From Anaerococcus octavius (GTDB lineage Bacteria; Bacillota; Clostridia; Tissierellales; Peptoniphilaceae), in NCBI RefSeq assembly GCF_900445265.1, contig NZ_UFTA01000002.1, positions 124,001-188,000 of the forward strand: a stretch of 64,000 nucleotides of DNA. Reading direction: 5' to 3'. This document shows, in pieces, positions 45,317 through 53,869 of the stretch. The position numbers and the translations under genes were made by a program. The notes under the pieces are model-generated. The model searched no databases, was not told the DNA's origin, and saw nothing but the letters and a program-made list of their open reading frames with translations. Positions within the stretch are counted from its first letter, which is position 1. Every line of letters starts with the position of its first letter.

Positions 45317-45327
45317 ATTACGCTTGC

Positions 45328-45356
45328 TTGACTTTTGACATGTATCATCGTATAAT
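45328..45356 (+). promoter_or_regulatory. veg promoter P2
   Basis: TTGACT (45328-45333), 17-base spacer, TATAAT (45351-45356), 40 bases downstream of P1. The ATG is at 45388. Confidence 0.8.
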
Positions 45357-45387
45357 ATATTTTAGCATTTAATGAGAGGATGATATA

Positions 45388-45627
45388 ATGGAGCAAAGAT
45401 CAGTTAATGACATCAGGCAAGATGTGAAGAGAAATATCGGTAAAGAAGTTATTCTAAAAGCTGATATGGGGCGTAAGCGTATAAAAACTAAAACAGGTGT
45501 CATTGTAGATGCATTTCCAAGTGTCTTCACTGTAAAAGTTAATAATGATTTTGATGTTGAACGCACGGTATCATATTCATATTCAGATATATTAACATCA
45601 ACTGTAGAGTTAATCTCTGCAGAGTAA
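45388..45627 (+). CDS. veg: Veg family protein
   Basis: 79 residues with GAGAGGA upstream. SVNDIRQDVKRNIGKEVILKADMGRKRIKTKTGVI, then YPSVF-like FPSVFTVKV and VSYSYSDILTSTVEL match Veg. In Bacillus subtilis veg is very strongly transcribed and its product stimulates biofilm formation by countering SinR; SinR is not known here. The tandem consensus promoters fit a highly expressed gene. A strong terminator follows directly. Confidence 0.95.
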   Translation: MEQRSVNDIRQDVKRNIGKEVILKADMGRKRIKTKTGVIVDAFPSVFTVKVNNDFDVERTVSYSYSDILTSTVELISAE

Positions 45628-45665
45628 AAAAACTGATTGGATTTTACCAATCAGTTTTTTTTTTA
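45626..45665. terminator. bidirectional terminator after veg
   Basis: AAAAAACTGATTGG pairs with CCAATCAGTTTTTT; a long T run follows. It separates veg from the convergent lipoprotein gene. Confidence 0.9.
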
Positions 45666-45674
45666 ATTATCTTC

Positions 45675-45887
45675 TTAGTTGTCAGTATTATCTATTTCAT
45701 CTTCAACATTTTCGTCATCATTTTCATTATCGTTGTTATTATCTTTATCTTTATCTTTATCTTTATCCACTTCTATAATAGTAGTTGTAGTTTCTGTAGG
45801 TTCTACTTTTTCTTTCTTTTTTTCGCATCCAGAAAAAGCAACAAGCATTATAAAAGTTGATAGTAGCATTTTATTAATTTTTTTCAT
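45675..45887 (-). CDS. small lipoprotein with Lys-Asp repeat and acidic tail
   Basis: 70 residues. MKKINKMLLSTFIMLVAFSGC is a lipoprotein signal (lipobox AFSGC). The mature part is unstructured: a Lys/Glu stretch, Thr run, then KDKDKDKD followed by an Asn/Asp/Glu-rich tail. The repeat is encoded by four exact copies of a hexanucleotide (45741-45764). No function recognised. It lies 7 bases downstream of the MATE gene and may be the last gene of the pdxK-MATE run. Confidence 0.7.
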   Translation of the reverse strand: MKKINKMLLSTFIMLVAFSGCEKKKEKVEPTETTTTIIEVDKDKDKDKDNNNDNENDDENVEDEIDNTDN

Positions 45888-45894
45888 TTTACCT

Positions 45895-47235
45895 CTAAAT
45901 TTTTAAATCAACCCATTTACCTTTTTTAAATCTATGTCTTAGTCCTATAAACCTACTTGCTTGGTCAGCTAAAATAGCTATCCATATACCATCTAATCCT
46001 AATTTTAAGACATTTACCATTAATAGTGTAGCAACTGACCTTACTATTGTTACTGATAATATTGCTACAAATAAGGTATATCTAACATCTCCAGCTGATC
46101 TTAAAGAACCACCATAGATTACTTGTAATATTTGGAAAATAACTATAATCCCAATATATCTAATTACTATATCACATTTTTTTATTATATTTATATCATC
46201 AAAAAATAGGCTAAATATTTGTCTACCAAATATTATAAATATCAAGGAAATTAACAAACCCATTACAAGACCAATTTGCTGGCAAACTTTACCATACTTT
46301 ATAGCCTCATCCTTACGTCCCGCTCCTAAGTTATTTCCTGTTAAGGTAATTACTGCTACACTCATACCATCTCCTAGGGAAAATGAAAGTGAAAGTAAGT
46401 TCATACCTACATTGTGAACTGCAAAATAATCAGTACCAAGTCTTGCTGCAGTAAGAGCTGTTATAAAAAATCCTATCCTCATAGACATTATCTCTATAAA
46501 AATATTTATTCCCAGATTGGATATTTCTTTAGAGATTGTTTTACTGATTCTTATGCCACTGTAGGCCATTTCTTTTAGATTAAGATAGGATCTTTTTTTT
46601 CTTAGTGAATGAAAGCACATTATAGAAGAAACTGCAGTACCTATTACAGTTGCTATAGCTGCTCCTTTTGTACCAAGTTCTGGAAAACCAAATCTTCCTT
46701 CAATAAGTAGGTAGTTGAAAAATATATTTACAAGAGAAGATACCAGATTAGTAATAAATGCTATTCTAGTATTGCCAGCTCCCCTATGAGCTGCATTTAT
46801 AATCATTGAAATAGCATTAAATATAAGACCTATCATAATAACATTAAAATATTCTTTGGCCATTTGGTGGGTGCTAGCATCACTGCCTGTAAAAACTAAA
46901 ATAGGATCTGAAAATCTAACCATCAAAATTGTGGTGATGACAACAAAAATCAGTGAGATTAATAAGGCTGTCATCAAAGTTTGATTTGCCTTTCTACGAT
47001 TATCTTCGCCCTGCCTTCTAGCTACTAGAGCAGAAACAGCACTAGATATGGCAAAAAAAGATGTAATTGCCAAAAATTTGGGCTGAGTCGTAAGCCCTAT
47101 TGCGGCAATAGCTTCTGGCCCTAGCGATGAAATCATAAATGTATCTATGATTCCTGCTAGTGCTATAAAAAAAGATTCAAATACAGCAGGCCAAGCTAGA
47201 GCCAAGGCTCTTTTATAATATTTTTTTTCCTGCAA
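45895..47235 (-). CDS. MATE family efflux transporter
   Basis: 446 residues with about 12 hydrophobic helices in two similar halves. ALAWPAVFESFFIALAGIIDTFMISSLGPEAIAAIGLTTQP is the typical MATE N-terminus. RRQGEDNRRKAN, GAGNTRIAFITNL and NNLGAGRKDEAIKYGK are family motifs. MATE proteins expel cationic compounds in exchange for sodium or protons. The start overlaps the end of the pyridoxal kinase gene by 23 bases, so both are likely translated from one mRNA. Confidence 0.93.
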   Translation of the reverse strand: MQEKKYYKRALALAWPAVFESFFIALAGIIDTFMISSLGPEAIAAIGLTTQPKFLAITSFFAISSAVSALVARRQGEDNRRKANQTLMTALLISLIFVVITTILMVRFSDPILVFTGSDASTHQMAKEYFNVIMIGLIFNAISMIINAAHRGAGNTRIAFITNLVSSLVNIFFNYLLIEGRFGFPELGTKGAAIATVIGTAVSSIMCFHSLRKKRSYLNLKEMAYSGIRISKTISKEISNLGINIFIEIMSMRIGFFITALTAARLGTDYFAVHNVGMNLLSLSFSLGDGMSVAVITLTGNNLGAGRKDEAIKYGKVCQQIGLVMGLLISLIFIIFGRQIFSLFFDDINIIKKCDIVIRYIGIIVIFQILQVIYGGSLRSAGDVRYTLFVAILSVTIVRSVATLLMVNVLKLGLDGIWIAILADQASRFIGLRHRFKKGKWVDLKI

Positions 47236-48004
47236 AACTTCCTCCGCTTTCTATTAATTGCAAGTATTTTTCTATGTAAATATCTATTTCATCTGGAAAA
47301 TCATTTACATTATTTGCTAAAATTTCATAGATTTTTGTCATAGCTAGTTTATTAGCTTTGATAAAATCATTTGTTTTTAGATAATAATTTATAAAAAGTG
47401 CATCTAATAGATCACCAGTACCAGCAAAATCATGGTCAATTCTGTTGTAGTAATTTTTGGATATACTATCATCTATAGCTATATTATAAAAACCATTGTT
47501 ATCATTTAGACTTGTAATAGTATATTTTTTATTAGAAGTTGCTAGATTCTTATAATTATCAAGGCCTAAGAAATTGGCTTCTGTAATATTTGACATGCAA
47601 ATATCCGCTATTGATAAAAGTTCTTTATATATATTTATTTTTTCTTGGCTGACGCTAGGATATAGCTTTCCATCATCTCCCATAACTGGATCTAATATTA
47701 CTATGGGTTTTTTTTCTAAACTTTCTATGTATTTTACTATAATATTTTTTTGCTCAATATTGTTTATAAAACCTATAAAAATTAAATCAAAATTTAAGCC
47801 TAGCTCATCCCAGACTTTTAAACTATTTTTTATATGATCTGTTGTATCAAAAATAGCTACGTTTCCTAAAGAGAAATTATTTGAAATTAATGCAGAAGGT
47901 AAGAAAAAAGCGTCATTGCCACTATATGTCAAAACTGGCTCCATAATATTACCAGCAATTTTGCCTTTGGATACAAAATCACAAAATAAAAGAATTTTAC
48001 TCAT
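47213..48004 (-). CDS. pyridoxal/pyridoxamine kinase (PfkB-like)
   Basis: 263 residues, AAGGAG before the ATG. VILDPVMGDDGKLY is the ATP/anion motif of PdxK/PdxY proteins and AGTGDLLDALF carries the GTGD catalytic loop. The usual TPN element reads MSNITEANFLG, still with the TEA motif. Substrate-side TYSGNDAFFLPSALISNN fits the pyridoxamine kinase group of Clostridia. It would phosphorylate vitamin B6 vitamers. It opens the minus-strand run with the MATE gene. Confidence 0.8.
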   Translation of the reverse strand: MSKILLFCDFVSKGKIAGNIMEPVLTYSGNDAFFLPSALISNNFSLGNVAIFDTTDHIKNSLKVWDELGLNFDLIFIGFINNIEQKNIIVKYIESLEKKPIVILDPVMGDDGKLYPSVSQEKINIYKELLSIADICMSNITEANFLGLDNYKNLATSNKKYTITSLNDNNGFYNIAIDDSISKNYYNRIDHDFAGTGDLLDALFINYYLKTNDFIKANKLAMTKIYEILANNVNDFPDEIDIYIEKYLQLIESGGSFAGKKIL

Positions 48005-48051
48005 TACTAACTCCTTACTTAATATGATATTAATTATAAGCCTTTTGTCAA

Positions 48052-48080
48052 TTAACTAAAATCGTAAAATTTGCTATAAT
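48052..48080 (+). promoter_or_regulatory. promoter of cls, possibly giving a leaderless mRNA
   Basis: TTAACT (48052-48057), 17-base spacer, TATAAT (48075-48080). The cls ATG follows after only 6 bases, so transcription would begin at or next to the start codon. No Shine-Dalgarno site is present. Confidence 0.6.
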
Positions 48081-48086
48081 AAAAAT

Positions 48087-49679
48087 ATGAGTGACGATCG
48101 TTTTAATATTATAGAAAAAGTTAATAAAAATAAGTATGTGAAAAAAACTAAGAAATCTATCATATCTTTATTTTTTTCAAGGGCAGGAGTATTTGCTTTA
48201 TTAATTTTGCTACAAATTGCGGCTATGATCTATCTTTATAAACACTTAAAAGTCGATCCTTCTTTTCTAATAAGTGGGGATACAGTTTTAACAATAGTTA
48301 TTATGCTTGTAATTTTAAATATGGATTCTATAAGGTCATCCTTTAAGCTATCATGGTTTATATTAATAGCCATTATGCCATCATTTGCAACCATAGTATT
48401 TTTTCTGGCATATTTTAGTATAGGCTATAAAAAAGAGCAAAAAAAGATTTTGGAAATAGAAAAAATATCTAGAAAATATCACCATAGAGATATAGATATG
48501 ATTGACAATCTAAAAGAAGATGAACCAGGTCTTTATAATATGCAAAATTATTTTTATGATTTAGGAGGCTTTACCCTGTATGAAAATACTGCCAGTAAGT
48601 ATTATCCGGTAGGTGAAGATATTTTTAATGACTTATTAAATGCTATAAAAGGTGCTAAGGATTTTATATTTATAGAAATATTCATAATTGATTACGGCTA
48701 TATGTGGGGAACAATTTTAGAGGAACTTGTAAAAAAAGTTGAAGAAGGTGTAGAGGTTAGACTTCTAATAGACGGGACAAATTTACTTACTAGAGTGAAG
48801 TTAAATTTTCCAAGTGAAATGGAATCTATGGGCATAAAATGCAAGGTATTTTCGCCCCTATATCCAATTATTTCTACTTATTATAACAACCGTGATCATA
48901 GGAAAATTTTTGTAATTGATAATGAATATGCCTTTACAGGTGGCATAAATCTAGCAGATGAATACATAAATGTTTTTGAAAGGTTTGGCCATTGGAAAGA
49001 TTGTGGTATTCGTTTAAAAGGAGAAGCCACTGAGTCCTTTACAATAATGTTTTTACAAATGTGGAATTCAATCGGTGATCAGATAGAAGATTTTAGTCCT
49101 TATTTACAAAGAAAAATGGCTATGGATGGTCAAGGACTAGCCTTACCATTTTCTGATAGTCCTATGGATATGGAAGATTATGGCAAAAATTCTATACTTT
49201 CTTTTTTAAATAATGCCAAAGACTATGTATACATTATGACTCCTTATTTTATAGTTGAGGATGAAATTGTAAACGCTTTTGTAAATGCAGCAAAAAGAGG
49301 AGTAGATGTTAGAATTTGCTTACCACACATACCAGATAAAAAAATAGCTTTTGCACTGGCAAAAACCCACTATAAGACTCTTGTTGACAATGGAGTGAAA
49401 ATTTTTGAATACACACCAGGTTTTGCCCACTCTAAAGTTTGGCTATCTGATGATAGCTATGGATTTGTAGGAACTATAAACCTAGACTATAGAGCCCTTT
49501 ATTTAAATTTTGAGTGTGGAGTATGGATGAAAGATACAGAAGCTCTAGTAGAAATAAAAAGTGATTTTGATGTATTTTTCAATATAGCGACTAGAGTCAG
49601 TATGGAAGATGTAGAAAATATTCCCCTACATACAAAAGCAGTTGGAAAGATTGCTAAACCATTTGCAACCTTATTTTAA
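48087..49679 (+). CDS. cls: cardiolipin synthase
   Basis: 530 residues. Three N-terminal hydrophobic segments (about residues 25-50, 58-75 and 85-112) precede two PLD domains. HKD motif 1 reads HRKIFVID with AFTGGINLADEY; motif 2 reads HSKVWLSDD with FVGTINLDYR. This matches the Firmicutes Cls that joins two phosphatidylglycerols into cardiolipin at the membrane. The gene starts close to its -10 box and lacks an RBS; an internal start is unlikely because the first residues lead directly into the membrane region. A terminator follows. Confidence 0.95.
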   Translation: MSDDRFNIIEKVNKNKYVKKTKKSIISLFFSRAGVFALLILLQIAAMIYLYKHLKVDPSFLISGDTVLTIVIMLVILNMDSIRSSFKLSWFILIAIMPSFATIVFFLAYFSIGYKKEQKKILEIEKISRKYHHRDIDMIDNLKEDEPGLYNMQNYFYDLGGFTLYENTASKYYPVGEDIFNDLLNAIKGAKDFIFIEIFIIDYGYMWGTILEELVKKVEEGVEVRLLIDGTNLLTRVKLNFPSEMESMGIKCKVFSPLYPIISTYYNNRDHRKIFVIDNEYAFTGGINLADEYINVFERFGHWKDCGIRLKGEATESFTIMFLQMWNSIGDQIEDFSPYLQRKMAMDGQGLALPFSDSPMDMEDYGKNSILSFLNNAKDYVYIMTPYFIVEDEIVNAFVNAAKRGVDVRICLPHIPDKKIAFALAKTHYKTLVDNGVKIFEYTPGFAHSKVWLSDDSYGFVGTINLDYRALYLNFECGVWMKDTEALVEIKSDFDVFFNIATRVSMEDVENIPLHTKAVGKIAKPFATLF

Positions 49680-49680
49680 T

Positions 49681-49708
49681 AAAAAGAGTACAAATTGTGC
49701 TCTTTTTT
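49681..49708 (+). terminator. intrinsic terminator after cls
   Basis: AAAAGAGTAC pairs with GTGCTCTTTT (one T-G pair), followed by Ts. Confidence 0.8.
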
Positions 49709-49710
49709 AA

Positions 49711-49739
49711 TTTTCAGAATATTAGTCAAATGATATAAT
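49711..49739 (+). promoter_or_regulatory. promoter of the PTS EIICB gene
   Basis: TTTTCA (49711-49716), 17-base spacer, TATAAT (49734-49739), 31 bases before the ATG. I see no cre site or antiterminator hairpin here. Confidence 0.6.
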
Positions 49740-49770
49740 AAATAATATTTAATATATATAAGGAGAGAGT

Positions 49771-51276
49771 ATGTTTAAAAAATTTTCTAGGTTAGGACAA
49801 GCTTTCATGTTGCCCATAGCAATTTTACCTGTTGCAGGTTTGCTTTTAGGTTTGGGTGCTGCCCTTTCAAATGATGCTGCCATTTCAGCTTTTCCATTTT
49901 TGGGTGTTAGTTGGTTACAAACTTTATTTTCTATAATGTCTGCAGCAGGAAATGCTGTTTTTACAAATTTACCCCTAATTTTTACTATCGGTGTGGCAGT
50001 TGGACTTGCAGATAGGGATAAGGGTACAGCTGGACTTTCTGCGGCAGTAGCTTATCTTGTTTTTGCAGGAACTATTGCAGTTTTACTTGAAAAATTTTCT
50101 GCAGAAGATGCAAGTATTGATACAGGAGTGTTGGGAGCTCTTGTAATAGGGCTAATAGTTACTAGACTACATAACAAGTATCGACAAAAACAACTACCAG
50201 AATTTTTGGGATTTTTTGGTGGTAATAGATTTGTACCAATAATTTCAGCATTAACTGCAATTTTAATAGCTATTGCATTTTATATTATTTGGCCACCTAT
50301 ACAAAATGGTTTAGAAATAGTAGGTAAATGGATTGCAAATCTTGGAACTGTTGGATCATTCTTTTATGGATTCTTTTTAAGATTAACAGGAGCAGTTGGT
50401 CTTCACCACACTATTTATCCCTTATTCTGGTATACATCCTTAGGTGGAAGTGAAAAGGTAGCAGGAGAAATGATTTCTGGTGCACAAAATATTTACTTTG
50501 CCCAGTTAGCGGATCCAAATCATGTTGGACTTTATACAAGAGGGACAAGATTTTTTGCAGGTAGATTTGATACTATGATCTTTGGCTTACCTGCAGCATG
50601 CCTTGGTATGTACCATTCAATTCCAAAAGAAAATAGGGCGAAAAATAAGGGCTTTTATGTAAGTGCAGCTTTGACTTCTTTTTTAACAGGAATTACTGAG
50701 CCTATAGAGTTTTCATTTCTATTTGCTGCTCCTTGGTTATATGTAATACACGCATTTTTTGATGGACTTTCTTTCTTTTTGGCTGATTTGTTTAATATCA
50801 GAGTTGGAAATACTTTTTCTGGAGGACTTATAGATTTTATCTTATTTGGTCCTTTACAAGGAAATGCAAAAACAAATTGGATAAGAGTTATACCTATAGG
50901 AATAATATGGGCTATTCTTTATTATTTCTTATTTAGAAGCCTAGTAAGCAAATTTAAAATAGCTATACCAGGTATGCAAGTAGAAGAAGGAAATAAAAAA
51001 GAAAATATAGTAAGTGATAATAATTCTGATTTGGAAAATAAATCCATACAAATTATTGATGCTCTAGGTAATCAAGAAAATATAGAATATGTGACAGCTT
51101 GTGCAACTAGACTTAGGGTTACTGTAAAAGATAAAGAAAAAATAGACCAAGAGTTACTTAAAAATTTAGGAGCAACAGCAGTCTTAGAAGTTGAAAATGG
51201 TATACAAGCTGTATTTGGAAGTAAGGCTAATATATATTCTTCTAAAATAAATGAAATTTTAGGAAGAGATGATTGA
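49771..51276 (+). CDS. PTS EIICB permease, glucose/maltose/GlcNAc superfamily
   Basis: 501 residues, AAGGAG upstream. The EIIC domain (about residues 1-395) has RLGQAFMLPIAILPVAGLLLGLG, LPEFLGFFGGNRFVPII, RLTGAVGLHHTIYPLFWYT and the substrate-site FLTGITEPIEFSFLFAAPWLYVIHA. The EIIB domain (about 420-500) has YVTACATRLRVTVKD with the phosphorylated Cys. There is no EIIA domain, so a separate EIIA is needed. The GNAKTNWI stretch before the last helix favours a glucose- or maltose-type substrate over GlcNAc, but this is a weak argument. It is monocistronic by terminators. Confidence 0.92.
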   Translation: MFKKFSRLGQAFMLPIAILPVAGLLLGLGAALSNDAAISAFPFLGVSWLQTLFSIMSAAGNAVFTNLPLIFTIGVAVGLADRDKGTAGLSAAVAYLVFAGTIAVLLEKFSAEDASIDTGVLGALVIGLIVTRLHNKYRQKQLPEFLGFFGGNRFVPIISALTAILIAIAFYIIWPPIQNGLEIVGKWIANLGTVGSFFYGFFLRLTGAVGLHHTIYPLFWYTSLGGSEKVAGEMISGAQNIYFAQLADPNHVGLYTRGTRFFAGRFDTMIFGLPAACLGMYHSIPKENRAKNKGFYVSAALTSFLTGITEPIEFSFLFAAPWLYVIHAFFDGLSFFLADLFNIRVGNTFSGGLIDFILFGPLQGNAKTNWIRVIPIGIIWAILYYFLFRSLVSKFKIAIPGMQVEEGNKKENIVSDNNSDLENKSIQIIDALGNQENIEYVTACATRLRVTVKDKEKIDQELLKNLGATAVLEVENGIQAVFGSKANIYSSKINEILGRDD

Positions 51277-51290
51277 TAAAATAAATTTTT

Positions 51291-51325
51291 AACCACATTA
51301 TTAATAATAAATGTGGTTTTTATTT
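51291..51325 (+). terminator. intrinsic terminator after the PTS gene
   Basis: AACCACATT pairs with AATGTGGTT, followed by a T-rich tail that also contains the -35 box of the next promoter. Confidence 0.8.
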
Positions 51326-51351
51326 GCAAAAAATTAGAAGGGTGCTATAAT
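51324..51351 (+). promoter_or_regulatory. promoter of the gntR-ABC operon
   Basis: TTGCAA (51324-51329), 16-base spacer, TATAAT (51346-51351). The YtrA-type operator starts 6 bases after the -10. Confidence 0.7.
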
Positions 51352-51357
51352 TATATT

Positions 51358-51382
51358 AGTGTATGGTGAAATGCATAACACT
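51358..51382 (+). promoter_or_regulatory. YtrA-type operator candidate
   Basis: AGTGTA-N13-AACACT. From memory, the Bacillus subtilis YtrA operator is AGTGTA-N13-TACACT; this differs at one base and keeps the spacing. It sits on the expected transcription start and just before the RBS, so repressor binding would autoregulate the operon. Confidence 0.65.
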
Positions 51383-51398
51383 TACTAGGAGGTAAATT

Positions 51399-51770
51399 GT
51401 GTTTGAATTAAACCCAAACTCTGATACACCTCTTTATATGCAAATTGTAGAGCAAACGAAACTTGCTATTGCAAAAGGTTATTTTAGAAATGGAGATAAG
51501 TACCCATCTGTAAGAGAACTATCTCGTGAACTTTTAATTAACCAAGCAACAGTTTCCAAGGCATTTAAAGAGCTGGATAAGCAGGGAATTATTGAAACAA
51601 AGGCTGGAATAGGTACTTTTATTTCTTTTGATGATAGCAAAATTAGTGAAAGAATTAAAGAAATGAGTAAAAAATTACAAGATGACTTAATAGAGGCAAG
51701 ATATCTAGGTATTACCCTTGATGAAATTATTGCTATGTATGAAAAGGCAGGTGATTATAATGATCGTTGA
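51399..51770 (+). CDS. GntR family regulator, YtrA type
   Basis: 123 residues, GTG start with a full AGGAGG (51387-51392). The winged helix spans about residues 10-75: PLYMQIVEQTKLAIAKGYFRNGDKYPSVRELSRELLINQATVSKAFKELDKQGIIETKAGIGTFI. The short C-terminal helical tail, with no ligand-binding domain, marks the YtrA subfamily, usually encoded with ABC exporters and responding to cell-wall antibiotics. It overlaps the ABC ATPase gene by 11 bases. Confidence 0.93.
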   Translation: MFELNPNSDTPLYMQIVEQTKLAIAKGYFRNGDKYPSVRELSRELLINQATVSKAFKELDKQGIIETKAGIGTFISFDDSKISERIKEMSKKLQDDLIEARYLGITLDEIIAMYEKAGDYNDR

Positions 51771-52623
51771 GGCAATCAATATAAATAAGAGTTTTGATAA
51801 TAAAAAAGTTTTAAAAGATGTTAGCCTAAATTTAGAAAAAGGAAATATTACAGGACTGGTTGGTAGAAATGGATCTGGAAAAACAACTTTACTAAAAATA
51901 TTAGCTGGTATTTACAATGCTGATAGTGGCAAATTCAAAATAGATGGCAACTCTTTGACAGTTAATCCAAAAACAATTGAAAAAGTTGCTTATATGCCAG
52001 ATAGATTTGATTATTTTAACTATGATAAGTTAAAGGATATACCGGGTTTTTATAAAATTATATATCCAAAATTTGATGAGAAATTTTTCTTTGATGAAAT
52101 TGCTAAATACAATTTAGATATTGACCAAAATGTAAGAAATTTCTCTAAGGGTGAGAAAAATCTTTTGGGACTAATTTCAATATTATCTACCAATGCAGAA
52201 GTTTTATTGGTAGATGAAATCTTAGATGGAATGGACGTTATAAATAAGCGTGCAATTATCCAGTATTTATTAGATGCAAGGGATAAAGATTGTGCGGTTT
52301 TTGCCTCTAGTCACGAACTAGCAGGATTAAGCGGTATTTGTGATCAAATATATTATCTATCTAAAGATGGTCATTTGGCAGCGACAAATGCAGATGAAAA
52401 TAAAAATATAAATAAACTCCAAATAGTTGTTAAAGATGAATTACCAGAAGAAATAAAAGAAAAATCAGTAATTATTTCTCATATAGGAAGGGTTTATAAT
52501 ATTTTAATAAATTTAGATGATAAAAATCTAGAAATCTTATTAAAATCTCCAGAAGTTGTACAATACGACAGATTAGAGATGAAAGTAGAAGATTACTTCT
52601 ATATGGAAGAAGGAGCTAAGTAA
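51760..52623 (+). CDS. ABC transporter ATP-binding protein (YtrB-like)
   Basis: 287 residues from the ATG at 51760 (MIVEAININKSF). A longer in-frame reading starts inside gntR and is rejected. Walker A is GRNGSGKTTLLK; the signature reads FSKGEKNLLGL, a weak LSGGQ variant; Walker B is VLLVDEILDGMD; a switch His follows in SSHELAG. The C-terminal 70 residues are a regulatory extension. It energises the permease encoded next. The stop overlaps the permease ATG (TAATG). Confidence 0.92.
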   Translation: MIVEAININKSFDNKKVLKDVSLNLEKGNITGLVGRNGSGKTTLLKILAGIYNADSGKFKIDGNSLTVNPKTIEKVAYMPDRFDYFNYDKLKDIPGFYKIIYPKFDEKFFFDEIAKYNLDIDQNVRNFSKGEKNLLGLISILSTNAEVLLVDEILDGMDVINKRAIIQYLLDARDKDCAVFASSHELAGLSGICDQIYYLSKDGHLAATNADENKNINKLQIVVKDELPEEIKEKSVIISHIGRVYNILINLDDKNLEILLKSPEVVQYDRLEMKVEDYFYMEEGAK

Positions 52624-53852
52624 TGAATGATTTAAAAAAATTATTTAAGGTGATTTGGAAAAGATTTTCTGTATGGATTGGGCTTTTTGCAATTTTAACC
52701 TTTATGATAAATGGTTTATCAGCTCGTGAGCAAACGAAACAGTACCAAGAATATTTAACTAGCAGTGTAGCAAATATGGCTAGGAATTTAGAGGTAGAAG
52801 CACCTAGGGCTGGTAAAAAGTTCGACAAAGATTATATAGAAAAGTCTGATGAAATTTTTGAAAAATTTGTAAAAAAATATAATATAAAGTTTGCAGACCA
52901 AGATGAATCAGATTTTTATCCAAGTGTTTATATGGATGATAATTCAGATATAGATTATGAGCTAATGGATCAAGCTTCTCAATATAAGCAAGTAAAAAGA
53001 TTTTTATCTAGTAGAACTTTAGGAGAAGAATATTATCTAAAAAATATATTTGCACCAATACTATTTTTTATTTGCGTAATTGGATTTTTGATAACATCTT
53101 TGGAACAATCATTACCATACTATGAATTTTCAACTATGTTTCCATGGAAAAAACGTGATGAAGTTTGGATGAAGGCATTAATATTATTTGGACTCGGATT
53201 ATTGGTATTATTAGCAAACTTTATAGTAAGTTCTCTAATTCTCACTTCATCAAGTTTAGCAAATATAGTAAGTCCACCTAGTATGGGAAGCTTATTGTTA
53301 AAGATGATTTTGATAATGCTAGCTACTAGTATTATGATAGTTTCTACAGGCATGATTGCTGGAAACTTCCTAGGTCATATTGGAATGATGGTAGTTTCTG
53401 TAGGGGGGATTGAGCTAATTTGGCAAAATATTAGAGTCATTATTTCTGTATTTAGTCAAGATACTATAGTTAATTTGGACCAAGGGTATGAAAAATTTAT
53501 TAATAATATATCTTTATTTGCTAAGCCATTTATGTCTATCCTGTATACAAGAACATTTTATCAAAGTGAATTTGCATATTTGATCATAGCAATATTGTGG
53601 GCAATACTTGCTTATTTAGTAAGTCAAAAATTAGGTGGAGAAAAATCTGGATATATGATTATATCAACATCTGTAGAAAAAATTGTAAAAGTACTTGGAA
53701 TAGTAAGTCTAACAAGCTTATTTTATGTAATACTCTCTGATACTATACTAGGATCAAATAATATTATCATAGATATTGCAATTTATGCACTAGGTCTATT
53801 GATTAGCATAAAACTATTTGATATTCTATTTAAGATAAGACTTAAATTTTAG
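52623..53852 (+). CDS. ABC transporter permease (YtrC/D-like)
   Basis: 409 residues. One N-terminal helix (about residues 15-33) is followed by a long extracytoplasmic loop (about 34-142) and then six or more hydrophobic helices to the end. I recognise no motif that defines the substrate. Context (YtrA-type regulator, ATPase) suggests an exporter or sensor for cell-wall-active compounds; that is inference. The dCMP deaminase gene follows after 17 bases but is probably unrelated in function. Confidence 0.85.
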   Translation: MNDLKKLFKVIWKRFSVWIGLFAILTFMINGLSAREQTKQYQEYLTSSVANMARNLEVEAPRAGKKFDKDYIEKSDEIFEKFVKKYNIKFADQDESDFYPSVYMDDNSDIDYELMDQASQYKQVKRFLSSRTLGEEYYLKNIFAPILFFICVIGFLITSLEQSLPYYEFSTMFPWKKRDEVWMKALILFGLGLLVLLANFIVSSLILTSSSLANIVSPPSMGSLLLKMILIMLATSIMIVSTGMIAGNFLGHIGMMVVSVGGIELIWQNIRVIISVFSQDTIVNLDQGYEKFINNISLFAKPFMSILYTRTFYQSEFAYLIIAILWAILAYLVSQKLGGEKSGYMIISTSVEKIVKVLGIVSLTSLFYVILSDTILGSNNIIIDIAIYALGLLISIKLFDILFKIRLKF

Positions 53853-53869
53853 TTTTTAAGGAGAGATAT

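Noticed and set aside
45335-45356. TTGACA at 45335 as the -35 of veg P2
   Set aside because: It is only 10 bases from the -10. The TTGACT at 45328 gives the correct 17-base spacing.
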